Shown here: piece by piece, positions 1-8,800 of the stretch | How the letters are laid out: the number at the start of each line of letters is the position of its first letter | Position numbering within the stretch: the first letter of the stretch is position 1 | Assembly: GCA_026399755.1 (NCBI GenBank) | Contig: JAPLQI010000060.1 | Location: 1 to 64,000, forward strand | Length of the DNA: 64,000 bases | Origin: Pseudomonadota bacterium | GTDB taxonomy: Bacteria; Pseudomonadota; Gammaproteobacteria; Burkholderiales; Chitinibacteraceae | Direction of reading: 5' to 3' | Program-made: the position numbers and the translations under genes | Notes under the pieces: model-generated | What the model was told of the DNA's origin: nothing | Database searches by the model: none | What the model saw: only the letters and a program-made list of their open reading frames with translations

Positions 1-176
1 AATAGCTCAGGTGGAATCGGCAGGTCTTTGGCGAGCATTTTTTGGATCGTTTCATGCTGCAACTGAAGCTTTTGGTGGCGAAAGTAGAACACGATCGCCA
101 CAATAAACACCGGCATCAAAATAGACACAATAGGAATGATAATTTCAGGCGAGAAAAAAGCTTGCAGGGCGTTCAT
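1..176 (-). CDS. N-terminus of a small inner-membrane protein, truncated by the window edge
   Basis: The reverse strand from 176 opens with MNALQAFFSPEIIIPIVSIL, continues through a single hydrophobic helix (about residues 10-34) and then a Gln/Lys/His-rich cytoplasmic stretch that runs off the window. An AAGGAAA ribosome binding site lies 6 bases before the ATG, which supports this start. A hydrophobic N-terminal helix followed by a charged QLQHETIQKML segment resembles the small DUF6249-type membrane proteins, but only 58 residues are visible, so the family is a guess. The reading frame on the opposite strand at 42-257 is its shadow. Confidence 0.7.
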   Translation of the reverse strand, partial: MNALQAFFSPEIIIPIVSILMPVFIVAIVFYFRHQKLQLQHETIQKMLAKDLPIPPEL

Positions 177-254
177 GGCGTTTTCCTTGGGCGTCGATGT
201 CTACTTATTCTGACGTCATGTCGCCGTTTTTGGCAAGAAAATCGCGATAATTGC

Positions 255-270
255 TAACAGCAAGCTGTTA
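255..270. promoter_or_regulatory. Short inverted repeat upstream of the partial membrane gene
   Basis: TAACAGC-AA-GCTGTTA is a perfect 7-base inverted repeat with a 2-base centre. It lies about 80 bases upstream of the ATG at 176 and about 35 bases beyond the stop of the 407-codon gene. It may be an operator for the partial gene or a weak transcript-end hairpin. There is no T-tract, so a terminator role is doubtful. Confidence 0.35.
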
Positions 271-302
271 CTCGCTACTGCTGGTTTATTGAGTGTTGCT
301 GT

Positions 303-1520
303 TTAATAACGCCCCTTCCAAGTGGTATTACAGCTTGATTGTAAATATTTGAGCGCACGCTCCATATAAAAATCAGGACGATCTGGATCATTATCTGCAA
401 GACCATCGCTGGCGGCGTGTTTTAAATCGTTGTACCAGAATTTTTTTAACTCCTCCTTATAAATATCAGGAATATTATTTTCAATAAAATGATGAATAGA
501 TTCTGCGTTAAATCCTGATGTTCTAAAGGTGCCAATCACTTCTTTGGCTTCACGCTTTAACATGCTGGGCTTTAAAGGTAGGCCTGTTGCCGCAAATAAA
601 AATAAAGTACTAATGACGCTGTCGTCATCATCATTTTGCTGGGTGAGTTTTCGCCAGTTATTAGCTATTTCATGATCATGATTGCTAATTTCGCTGATAT
701 CGCCATCACAAATATAATAAGCCTCGGGCATAAATTGAGGCGTTTTCATTTTTGCTAGCTCATTAGCGATAAATGAATCCATTTCTATTTGTGCCGTCTG
801 TTGGATAGCGACGGGTGCTGCTGCAAAAAATAATTTAAATCGTTCTACATTGAATGCGGCTTTTGTGCTTGTAGCCGATTTAATGAGTTTGCTGATCTCG
901 GCCCGATTCGGTAATTTTAATTTGGCTTCTTTAACCCATAAAATCAGCATTACACTTTGAATAAGTGACTCTGCATCACAAAAGGTATCGGTGGCCAAGG
1001 CCATTTTTTTTGCCAGCCAAAAACCTAAATCTATTTTTTGCTGATAGCCAGATCTTTTATTGATTTCTGCTTGATATTTAGCTAAGGAAATACGCTCAGC
1101 AGCAGTTTGCTGATTGAGATAAGATTTCTGTTCTTCAGCGGATTCATTCATAGCTGAAACCAGCAGCGTTTCGCGCGGCATGCCATGTAATTTTCTGAGC
1201 ATATCTGCACCCGCTTTCGAGTGGGATAGCAGGCTATTATTTCGCAATGAAAGCGCCGCGGTTTGAATATCGCCTTGAGAAAGGTTCTCAAGGTAGAGGC
1301 TGATTAAATTAACCGTACGAATTAAAGCTAGCTCAATATCAGGGCGTAAATAGGCAGTGCCAAAGTAATTGGCAATTTGCACTATACCTTTGGCTAAATC
1401 AGCTTGAATCGTTTGTAAGCGCTCAGGGCTAATTAAGCCTTGTGCTATGCCATGGCTGAGCGCTTTATCAAAATATCGGCGGCTATCAAAAGTGGATAGT
1501 GTGGTCGACACGATGCTCAT
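303..1520 (-). CDS. Uncharacterised protein, last gene of the J-domain operon
   Basis: I do not recognise this protein of about 405 residues. It appears cytosolic and mostly helical, with no signal peptide or membrane segment. An acidic patch (QQNDDDDS) lies near residue 295. The start at 1520 (MSIVSTT) is preferred over the ATG at 1526 because the AAAGGGA site just after the upstream stop sits 7 bases from 1520 but almost touches 1526. It begins about 11 bases after the upstream gene ends, so it is the fourth member of a leftward operon headed by a J-domain protein. A client, substrate-handling or structural role with that cochaperone is inferred from position only. Confidence 0.75.
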   Translation of the reverse strand: MSIVSTTLSTFDSRRYFDKALSHGIAQGLISPERLQTIQADLAKGIVQIANYFGTAYLRPDIELALIRTVNLISLYLENLSQGDIQTAALSLRNNSLLSHSKAGADMLRKLHGMPRETLLVSAMNESAEEQKSYLNQQTAAERISLAKYQAEINKRSGYQQKIDLGFWLAKKMALATDTFCDAESLIQSVMLILWVKEAKLKLPNRAEISKLIKSATSTKAAFNVERFKLFFAAAPVAIQQTAQIEMDSFIANELAKMKTPQFMPEAYYICDGDISEISNHDHEIANNWRKLTQQNDDDDSVISTLFLFAATGLPLKPSMLKREAKEVIGTFRTSGFNAESIHHFIENNIPDIYKEELKKFWYNDLKHAASDGLADNDPDRPDFYMERALKYLQSSCNTTWKGRY

Positions 1521-1531
1521 GTCCATTCCCT

Positions 1532-2296
1532 TTAGATTGCAGATTCTTCGGAATCACTTTCAAGATCAATTTTTTTCATCAGCTCTTCAATCATTGAGTC
1601 GCTGATAACGTTGTTTTCTAGCTTGATATATTTAGCTAATACTCGCCCTTGCAGCTCAAGAATAAGATGATCGAATGCGTCTGGCAGCTCGTGGAATAAT
1701 ACCCACATGGTTTCTTTCCAATCGCTATCGGCGATTTCTGCGCGTGATACATTCCATTTTAATTTATCAATAATATGTTCTGTAGAATGAAATACGGCAA
1801 AGAACTCTTTGATTTCATCGATTGAGCTACTGCCATCATCACACATAAAAGGTAGTGCTACAGTTGTGGGGCTAGCATGCAGCACAAAATTAAAAACTTC
1901 TTCGTGAAAATCATGAAAGTAATCGGCAAGTGTTTCTATGCCTGCCGGTTTGGTTTCATAAATGGCTTCTAGGTATTCTTCCGCTGAATCTGCATGTTTA
2001 TAAATCACGACATTCATCATGGCGCGTAATTTATCTTTAGTGCGATCGCCATATTGCTTATCTAAAACAATAGCACGGGCAAATTGCTCGGGCGTTACCA
2101 TCAGGCTAAGAATAGATTCTTTAGATGAATCATATTCACGCATAATGGCGAGTAAGTCTTTAGCGGGTATATCTTCCAGAATTTCAGCGAGTGCGTAATC
2201 GCCTTGCTGATCTGCAATATCAGAGAGCGCTTTTTCTGCGCCGCTAATATCGCCAACTAAAATTAATTTTGATGCATTAATAATGGCTGGATGCAT
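1532..2296 (-). CDS. Uncharacterised helical protein of the J-domain operon
   Basis: This 254-residue protein is not recognised. The sequence is soluble and acidic and looks helical, beginning MHPAIINASKLILVGDISGA with an alternating pattern that could be a degenerate helical repeat over residues 1-60. The C-terminus is strongly acidic (DLESDSEESAI). The start is supported by AAAGGG 7 bases upstream of the ATG. It lies 77 bases downstream of the 179-residue gene and is followed almost immediately by the 405-residue gene. No catalytic motif is visible. Confidence 0.75.
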   Translation of the reverse strand: MHPAIINASKLILVGDISGAEKALSDIADQQGDYALAEILEDIPAKDLLAIMREYDSSKESILSLMVTPEQFARAIVLDKQYGDRTKDKLRAMMNVVIYKHADSAEEYLEAIYETKPAGIETLADYFHDFHEEVFNFVLHASPTTVALPFMCDDGSSSIDEIKEFFAVFHSTEHIIDKLKWNVSRAEIADSDWKETMWVLFHELPDAFDHLILELQGRVLAKYIKLENNVISDSMIEELMKKIDLESDSEESAI

Positions 2297-2373
2297 TCGA
2301 AACCCTTTATCTCTTTAGGTGTGCTGAAATATAAATATTATTTGCCCTGAATCTGCAGGGCTAATCAGTCGGC

Positions 2374-2913
2374 TTATGTGTTATCTATGGACTCAAAGCC
2401 TTGCTCATTTAGCCAATCTGATCCTGATTCATTTAAATTGAGTGCACCATCTTCGTCATCATCATTATCTTCTTCGTGCTCTGTTTCATCGCTTTGGGCG
2501 TGTGGCGTATGGCTACCATTATTACGTAGGAATTCTAAGGTGGCTGCCATGACCATAAAGAAATCACCCCCATCAGCATTTAAAGTTGATGTAATTAGTG
2601 TTTCTGCCCATGGGGCGATGGTTAAATGCTCTTTTAGCTCATCCCATGCGATAAAGTCATCACCATAGCCTTCTGGTTCGCTAAAAATTATGTTTTGCAT
2701 GACTTTAGGGGTATTAAAGCTAAATGCATTATGAAAAATGACCGCAACCATTTCTGGTGCGAATTCAATCATGGGTAAAATATGCTCTATTTGCTGGCGT
2801 TTTTCATTTAATCGTTTTTTAAGGACGGAGCGCCCTTCAGAATCACTGGATAAATCTTCTAGCTCGGCTTCGTAGTTTGCATAAAGGTCGGAGAAATAAG
2901 GCGAGATACTCAC
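2374..2913 (-). CDS. Uncharacterised acidic protein coupled to the J-domain gene
   Basis: This 179-residue protein starts with GTG. The start overlaps the TGA stop of the J-domain gene in a GTGA tetranucleotide, a hallmark of translational coupling. The last 45 residues are very acidic (EHEEDNDDDEDG), suggesting a disordered tail. The N-terminal 130 residues appear helical and hydrophilic. I do not recognise a family. Direct coupling to a J-domain cochaperone suggests the two products act together, which is an inference. Confidence 0.75.
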   Translation of the reverse strand: MSISPYFSDLYANYEAELEDLSSDSEGRSVLKKRLNEKRQQIEHILPMIEFAPEMVAVIFHNAFSFNTPKVMQNIIFSEPEGYGDDFIAWDELKEHLTIAPWAETLITSTLNADGGDFFMVMAATLEFLRNNGSHTPHAQSDETEHEEDNDDDEDGALNLNESGSDWLNEQGFESIDNT

Positions 2914-3197
2914 TGGGTAATTCCTTTAATATATTTTTCGGCAATTTCGCGGGCAATTTCTAGTGGATTATCAATCAAGCTGCGTTGCCTATAATCATCG
3001 TAAGCTTGGCGGCGACTTGAATCGGCTAATACTTCATAGGCCTCTTGAATGGCCCTAAATTGGACTGCTGCATTTGGGTCTGGATTTTTATCTGGATGGT
3101 ATTTGGCTGCATTTTTTCGGTAGGCTGACTTGATTAAATCGAGGCTGGCAGCAGGGGATACGCCTAATTTTGCATAATGATCTTGAATAACAGACAT
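2910..3197 (-). CDS. J-domain (DnaJ-like) cochaperone, small
   Basis: This 95-residue protein is almost entirely a J domain: HYAKLGVSPAASLDLIKSAY, then YHPDKNPD containing the HPD tripeptide that stimulates Hsp70 (DnaK) ATPase, then AIQEAYEVLADSSRRQAYDD. The Gly/Phe, zinc-finger and C-terminal substrate domains of true DnaJ are absent. It is therefore a class C J-protein that probably delivers DnaK to a specific partner. The three downstream genes, the first joined by a 4-base overlap, are the obvious candidate partners. It lies downstream of the terminator that ends the MATE gene, so it has its own promoter in 3198-3316. Confidence 0.93.
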   Translation of the reverse strand: MSVIQDHYAKLGVSPAASLDLIKSAYRKNAAKYHPDKNPDPNAAVQFRAIQEAYEVLADSSRRQAYDDYRQRSLIDNPLEIAREIAEKYIKGITQ

Positions 3198-3316
3198 GTG
3201 GGCTTTCTTATCCTAAGGAGCATGCGCAATGATGGGTATGTGCTATTGGGATACGGGGGCTAATCCATTCGCAATCTTGTGCACGCTTCAAAATATTGTA
3301 GCTGTATATTTTAAAC

Positions 3317-3375
3317 GAAAAAAACGGAACAGGCCTTGCAATATCAAGTGCTTATTGCAAATCCCGTACCGTTTT
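3317..3375 (-). terminator. Intrinsic terminator of the MATE exporter gene
   Basis: On the reverse strand an outer AAAACGG...CCGTTTTTT pair encloses an inner TTGCAATA/TATTGCAA hairpin and ends in a T-run. It starts 9 bases after the MATE stop codon. It should separate the exporter transcript from the J-domain operon that follows in the same direction. Confidence 0.75.
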
Positions 3376-3383
3376 CTTGCCGC

Positions 3384-4757
3384 TTAGGCGTGTATGCCAA
3401 GGCCCTGTGGTGCTTGTTTTAGGCGGCGTAATTCGCGCCATAATACGCTAGCAATCACTATACCAACCAGCATATTGACTAATGGTAGCGCAATATACAC
3501 ACCATTTACTCCCCACCATTGCGGCATAAGCCAAAGTGCGGGGATTAAGATCAGCGTTTTACCTAGCGTGCCAAACATGGATAAGCGGGTCAGTGCCATG
3601 GCTTGTAAAGCAATCACACCCACAATAATGGTGCCATCAAAAGGCAGCGCAAAGAGGTGGATTTGCAAGGCATGCGTTGCCGCTTCGATAAGCGCCTGAT
3701 CTTGGCCTGCGTAAAGCGTAGCAATGGCTTGCGGAAAAAACTGTACCACAGCCAGTAGCATTAAGCTGATGCCTAAGCTGACCCGTAAGCCATAAGATAA
3801 AGTTTGCGCTAGTCTTTGTGGCTGGCCAGCACCCGTTGCATGGCTGAGCAGGGGTTGCATCCCCAGTGCCAAGCCGTGTATCAGCAAAATAAACACCGCT
3901 TCTGTATATCCCGCTACGGCATAAGCGGCCACATCACTGCCCTTACCGTATTCGAGTAGCTGGTAGTTATGCGCAAACAGCAGAAAGGCTAAGTTGGCTT
4001 CCATCAGAAAGCTAGATACACCGAGGCCGAGCATCGATGGCATGCTTTGCCAGTGCGGGCGCAGATCCTTTAGCGCAAGACGCAATCGTGCAAAGGGGCT
4101 AAAGAAATAGATCAGACCAGCTAAGGTGATAAGCGTTTCCACCAGTAAGGTGGCATATGCCGATCCAGCTAAGCCCCTTCCTAAGATCACCACAAAAAAA
4201 TAATTTAGGCCGATATTACTCAAGCCGCCTGCCACGACCAAATAGGTAATGAACTGAGGTCTGCCATCGTTTCTCACTAAATAAATCACTGCCATCTGAC
4301 CTATCGTCACGAGGCCGCCCCAGAGCATGATCGATAAGTAGGAGCGTGCTTCTTGCAGCACGGCGGGATCATTATCAGCATTAAGCAGAGCGAGTAGATG
4401 CTCTAGTTGGCTAATCCCAATGATGGGTAAAAGTATGCCGAGCGCCATAATAATAAGCAGAGTATTGGCGAGCGCTTGCCGTGCTTCTTTGCTGCGGCCA
4501 GCGCCTTGCAAGATAGAGATGCGTGTGGCGGCTCCCATGCTAATCATGGCGCCTAAGCCGACTTGCAACAAAATAACGGGGTAAACCAGATTAATCGCTG
4601 CTAGCGCATGCGCCCCCACATAGCGGCCCACGAAGATGCCATCGACCACGGTATAGAGGCCGATGACCAGCATGCCGGCGACTGAGGGTATGACATAACG
4701 CCAAAACAATGTTTTAACAGACAGGGTATTGAGTTCATGTAAATTTTGTTGACTCAT
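3384..4757 (-). CDS. MATE-family multidrug efflux transporter (MepA-like)
   Basis: This 457-residue integral membrane protein has about 12 hydrophobic helices in two homologous halves and the MATE hallmarks TVVDGIFVGRYVGAHALAAI in helix 1-2 and GLGAMISMGAATRISI. These proteins export cationic drugs or metabolites in exchange for H+ or Na+ at the inner membrane. The length matches the family. It is divergent from a TetR-type regulator whose start is 121 bases away, so repression by that regulator is likely. The substrate cannot be read from sequence. Confidence 0.93.
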   Translation of the reverse strand: MSQQNLHELNTLSVKTLFWRYVIPSVAGMLVIGLYTVVDGIFVGRYVGAHALAAINLVYPVILLQVGLGAMISMGAATRISILQGAGRSKEARQALANTLLIIMALGILLPIIGISQLEHLLALLNADNDPAVLQEARSYLSIMLWGGLVTIGQMAVIYLVRNDGRPQFITYLVVAGGLSNIGLNYFFVVILGRGLAGSAYATLLVETLITLAGLIYFFSPFARLRLALKDLRPHWQSMPSMLGLGVSSFLMEANLAFLLFAHNYQLLEYGKGSDVAAYAVAGYTEAVFILLIHGLALGMQPLLSHATGAGQPQRLAQTLSYGLRVSLGISLMLLAVVQFFPQAIATLYAGQDQALIEAATHALQIHLFALPFDGTIIVGVIALQAMALTRLSMFGTLGKTLILIPALWLMPQWWGVNGVYIALPLVNMLVGIVIASVLWRELRRLKQAPQGLGIHA

Positions 4758-4878
4758 AAAAGCTCGATTGACCGTTTTATTGTGGCAGTGAGGAAGAATG
4801 AGTCATGCTAACATTTAATCAGTCATGCGCGATTAATTAATTTTATGCAATAATCCCGTGTACTAAACAAGGATCATC
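4758..4878. promoter_or_regulatory. Divergent MATE/TetR promoter region with repeated operator-like sites
   Basis: The 121-base spacer contains two AGTCATGC direct repeats at 4801-4808 and 4821-4828, exactly 20 bases (two helical turns) apart, followed by the palindrome ATTAATTAAT. Two same-face copies between divergent start codons are good candidates for binding by the adjacent TetR-family protein. No experimental match is claimed. Confidence 0.5.
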
Positions 4879-5511
4879 ATGGCAAGAAAAACCAAGGAAG
4901 ACGCGCAAAAAACGCGTGATGCCATCTTAAATGGGGCAGAGCGGGTGTTTTTGGATAAGGGCGTAGCGCACGCCACCATGGCTGATATTGCCGATGCCGC
5001 CGGTGTCTCCCGCGGCGCGGTTTACGGCCATTACCCGAATAAAATTGATGTGTGCAAAGCCATGAGCGAGCGTATGTTTGCGCTAGACACCATGCACTTT
5101 AGCCCTAGCACTAGCAACGCAATGGAGGCGCTGGTGCAAACCGGCATGTATTACTTAAATTTATTTTGCCAGCCAGGCAGGGCGCAATCGGTGATTGCTA
5201 TCTTGTATTTTAAGTGCGAGCGCAGCCAAGAAAATACACCTTTGATTAGGCATCGGGATTTGATTACCAAATTAGCGATGCATTACAGCCTGCGCCTCTT
5301 GCGCCGTGCCGTACAAAACCAAGAGCTGCCCAGCACGCTCGATTTACGCCTGAGTAATTGGTATTTGCATGCCGTCTTTGATGGCATGTACGACATGCTG
5401 CAAGATCTTTATCCCGATCGCCCGCAAGCCGCTCTGCCAGATTGCGAGCGTATGCTGCGCACCGCGGTGACTAGCCTAGTGCAGGCTCCGCATTTGCAGA
5501 TGAATCGCTGA
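4879..5511 (+). CDS. TetR/AcrR-family transcriptional repressor
   Basis: This 210-residue protein begins MARKTKEDAQKTRDAILNGA, the typical N-terminus of AcrR/TtgR/MtrR efflux regulators. A helix-turn-helix follows (TMADIADAAGVSRGAVYGHY, residues about 34-53). The C-terminal 140 residues are the ligand-binding helical bundle seen in this group. An AAGGATCATC site precedes the ATG. Its position divergent from a MATE exporter suggests that it represses that gene and itself and releases DNA on binding exported compounds. Confidence 0.93.
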   Translation: MARKTKEDAQKTRDAILNGAERVFLDKGVAHATMADIADAAGVSRGAVYGHYPNKIDVCKAMSERMFALDTMHFSPSTSNAMEALVQTGMYYLNLFCQPGRAQSVIAILYFKCERSQENTPLIRHRDLITKLAMHYSLRLLRRAVQNQELPSTLDLRLSNWYLHAVFDGMYDMLQDLYPDRPQAALPDCERMLRTAVTSLVQAPHLQMNR

Positions 5512-5836
5512 TTGCTTTGGGGCGTATTACTCAAGATGAAGTCTTGTGCAGAGGCGTCATCGCAGCCCTTACCTCTAGATCAGGCGGTAAAAGTGCGCGG
5601 CTCTGTTGACCGCTTAGGCAGAATCTGACCGACGGTTCGCGAGTCAATTTTTTGATTTTATGTCTCATTTCTATCTGTTACGCCAAGTATTTAGGCTGTG
5701 ACAGCCTAGCTTTTAAAACCTAAGAAATACTTACAATTTTTCTTGGGTATCAATGTTTATTGCATTGATATTGCTGTCAACTATATTCATAAAGAAAAAA
5801 GGCTGTTTGATTTTTTATGAATGTTGGAGACAGGTT
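5512..5836. promoter_or_regulatory. Intergenic region upstream of the hybrid kinase with nested inverted repeats
   Basis: This 325-base region has no convincing gene. It carries the 17-base odd palindrome TAGGCTGTGACAGCCTA at 5692-5708 (8-base arms around one G). Outside it is a second pair, AAGTATTT (5685-5692) and AAATACTT (5725-5732). The pair lies about 100-150 bases upstream of the kinase start and could be an operator or a leader hairpin. The hydrophobic in-frame extension from 5753 is considered untranslated because a GGAGA site sits just before 5837. Confidence 0.5.
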
Positions 5837-8800
5837 ATGTTCCAGTTTTTTAGTAAAAATGGGGATGAGCCTTCTCATTTACAGCGCGAAAATAGCGCAC
5901 TACAGGAGCAAATCAAGCAACTGCAACAGGCGCTTGCAGAAGGATCTATGGCAGGGCTCTATATGGAGCAGGGCCGCACTAGGCTGCTAAACCAGGTGGC
6001 GAGTGAAGGCTTGTGGGACATGCTGATATTGGAGGGGGATCCCATCAATATGGAAGCGGTGGTGTGTTGGTCAGATTCTTTTCGCCATATTCTGGGCTTT
6101 AGTAATGAAGTGGATTTTCCTAATAAGCTGAAAAGTTGGGCCAATCGCCTGCATCCCGAAGACAAAATGAGCACTTTATATGCGCTTGCAGCTCATCTTT
6201 ACGATAACAGCGGGCTAACAGTTTTTGACATTGAAGCGCGTATCCAAAGCAAAGATGAGACTTATGCTTGGTATCGAGCCCGTGCCATTACCCTGCGAGA
6301 CGAGAGGGGTGTAGCTCTTAGGATGGCGGGCTCGATTGTTGATATTTCAGCCCATAAGCAGCATGAAAAACACATCTTAGCGCTCACTACTAAGCTGACA
6401 ACACTTAACCGTGATCTTGCAACGGTTCGTGCTCGCTTCGAGCTAGTCAATAAAGCGGCCAGTGAAGGGCTGTGGGATATGACGGTGGCGTCGGGCGACC
6501 CCGTTAATATGGAGAACGAGTTTTGGTGGGCGGATAATTTTCGCAGTATGCTGGGTTTTAGTGACGAAAATGATTTTCCCAATGTATTGGGAAGTTGGGC
6601 CCACCGTTTGCACCCAGAAGATAAAGAACGCGCCTTAAATGCCTTTGTCGCTCACTTAAATGATAGAACGGGGCTGACGCCTTACGATATTGAATATCGC
6701 CTACAAAGAAAAGATCAAAGCTATGGTTGGTATCGGGCGCGAGGCGCAACGCTGCGAGATGCCGAGGGGATTCCATTAAGAGTAGCAGGCTCCTTAGGGG
6801 ATATTTCTATTCGTAAGGAGCAAGAAGATCGAGCCGCTGAGCGTACTTGTGAGCTGGCCAAGCTCAATAGCGTATTAAATCATAATCAAATTGAGCTATT
6901 GGCCGCGCGCGAACAAGCAGAGCAAGCGTCTCAAATGAAATCTGATTTTCTTGCCAATATGAGCCACGAGATACGAACACCAATGAACGCCATTATTGGT
7001 ATGTCTCATTTGGTGTTGAGCGGCGAGCTCTCATCTAAGCAGCGTGATTATGTAGAAAAAATTCAGCGCTCTAGCCATCATTTATTACGGCTTATTAATG
7101 ACATCCTTGATTTATCAAAAATTGAGGCAGGTAAATTAGACGTGGAGTCGGTTGAATTTGAATTGTCAAAAGTGTTGGATAATGTCACCAATTTAATGGG
7201 CGAAAAGTGTTTAAGTAAAAAATTAAAATTGGTATTTGATATTGATTCCGCCCTGCCTGATCATTTAATTGGTGACCCACTGCGGCTAGGGCAAATACTC
7301 ATTAATTATGTCAATAACGCCGTGAAGTTTACCGAGCATGGAGAAATCACGGTACGTATTCATTTATTGGAATACAAACAAGAAGGTTTACTGGCTAAAT
7401 TTGAAGTACAAGATACGGGGATAGGCCTGAGTGCCGAGCAAATAAGCAGATTGTTTCAATCCTTTGCGCAAGGGGATGCAAGCACAACGCGTAAATATGG
7501 CGGCACAGGATTAGGTTTGGCGATTTCTAAAGAATTAGCTGAACGTATGGGCGGGCAAGTGGGTGTGGAAAGCGAGCTAGGCAAAGGTAGCACTTTTTGG
7601 TTTACGGCCTTTTTAGAGCGAGGTGAAAACACGGTAAAAGAGCTGACCTTGCCGCTTGAAATGTGCGGGAAGCATGTGCTGCTGGTGGATAATAATCCGA
7701 GCGCCCGGCTGATTCTTTCTAAGATGTTGCACACCATGGGCTTGGAAGTCAGAGAGGCCGAATCGGGTATGTGGGCGCTCAAGCTGGCGCAAGAAGCCAG
7801 TGATGCGGGCTGCCCTTTTGAGGTGGTCTATCTAGACTGGCAGATGCCAGGTATGGATGGATTTGAAGTGGCTAGACGCTTAGCCCTGCTGCCTAATCCA
7901 CCCTGCTCGGTCATGATAACCGGCTATGGCCATGAGCCTATTTTCCGCAATGCAGACCGTAAAGGCATTGATTTTGTGCTGCTCAAGCCGGTGAGTGTTA
8001 GTCAGCTACTTGACGCCAGTATTCGGGCCTTGGGTGCCAAGGATGCGATCAGCAATATGAGCTTATATGCCTTGGGAGGAGGCACATCCAGCTTGGCAGA
8101 TATTGCTGGCGCTCGTGTACTTTTGGTGGATGACAACGATTTAAATCAACAGGTGGGGCGAGATCTGATTGAGAGCGTTGGTTTAAGCGTTGAAATCGCC
8201 GAGGATGGCCAAATGGCCTTGGATCTCATTGCCAAAGAAAATTACGACATTGTGTTAATGGATATGCAAATGCCGGTTATGGATGGTGTGACGGCGACTC
8301 GCTTGATTCGAAAGCAAGCGCATCTTGTAAATATGCCTATTGTGGCGATGACGGCGAATGCAATGAGTGGCGATAGGGATCGTTGTTTCTCGGCGGGAAT
8401 GAATGACCACTTACCCAAGCCCATAGAGCCAGATGAGTTGTTTGCAATGCTCATTAAATGGGTGCCAGTGAAAAAAAATATAGCGCCTACCATTACCAAT
8501 TTAAGCCCAGTTTCAAATCTTAATAAGGTGGAATCAGAGCGCTTAGATTTGGTGAAGCTCTATGGCGCGCGCGCTTTATTGGTGGATGATGATGCCTTAA
8601 TTCAGCTCTTAGTGATTAATCAGCTAAAAAGCCTTGGCCTTGTTGTGAGTGTGGTGGGTAATGGCGAACAAGCGCTTGAAATGCTGTCATTGGCACGCTA
8701 CGACATTGTGCTGATGGATATTCAAATGCCGGTTATGAATGGCTTGCTGGCGACACAACTGATACGCACCCAATCCACATTAGCAAGTTTGCCGGTGATT

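Noticed and set aside
5753-5836. N-terminal membrane helix of the hybrid kinase
   Set aside because: The hydrophobic extension (FIALILLSTIFI) has no ribosome binding site, whereas GGAGA lies 6 bases before the ATG at 5837.
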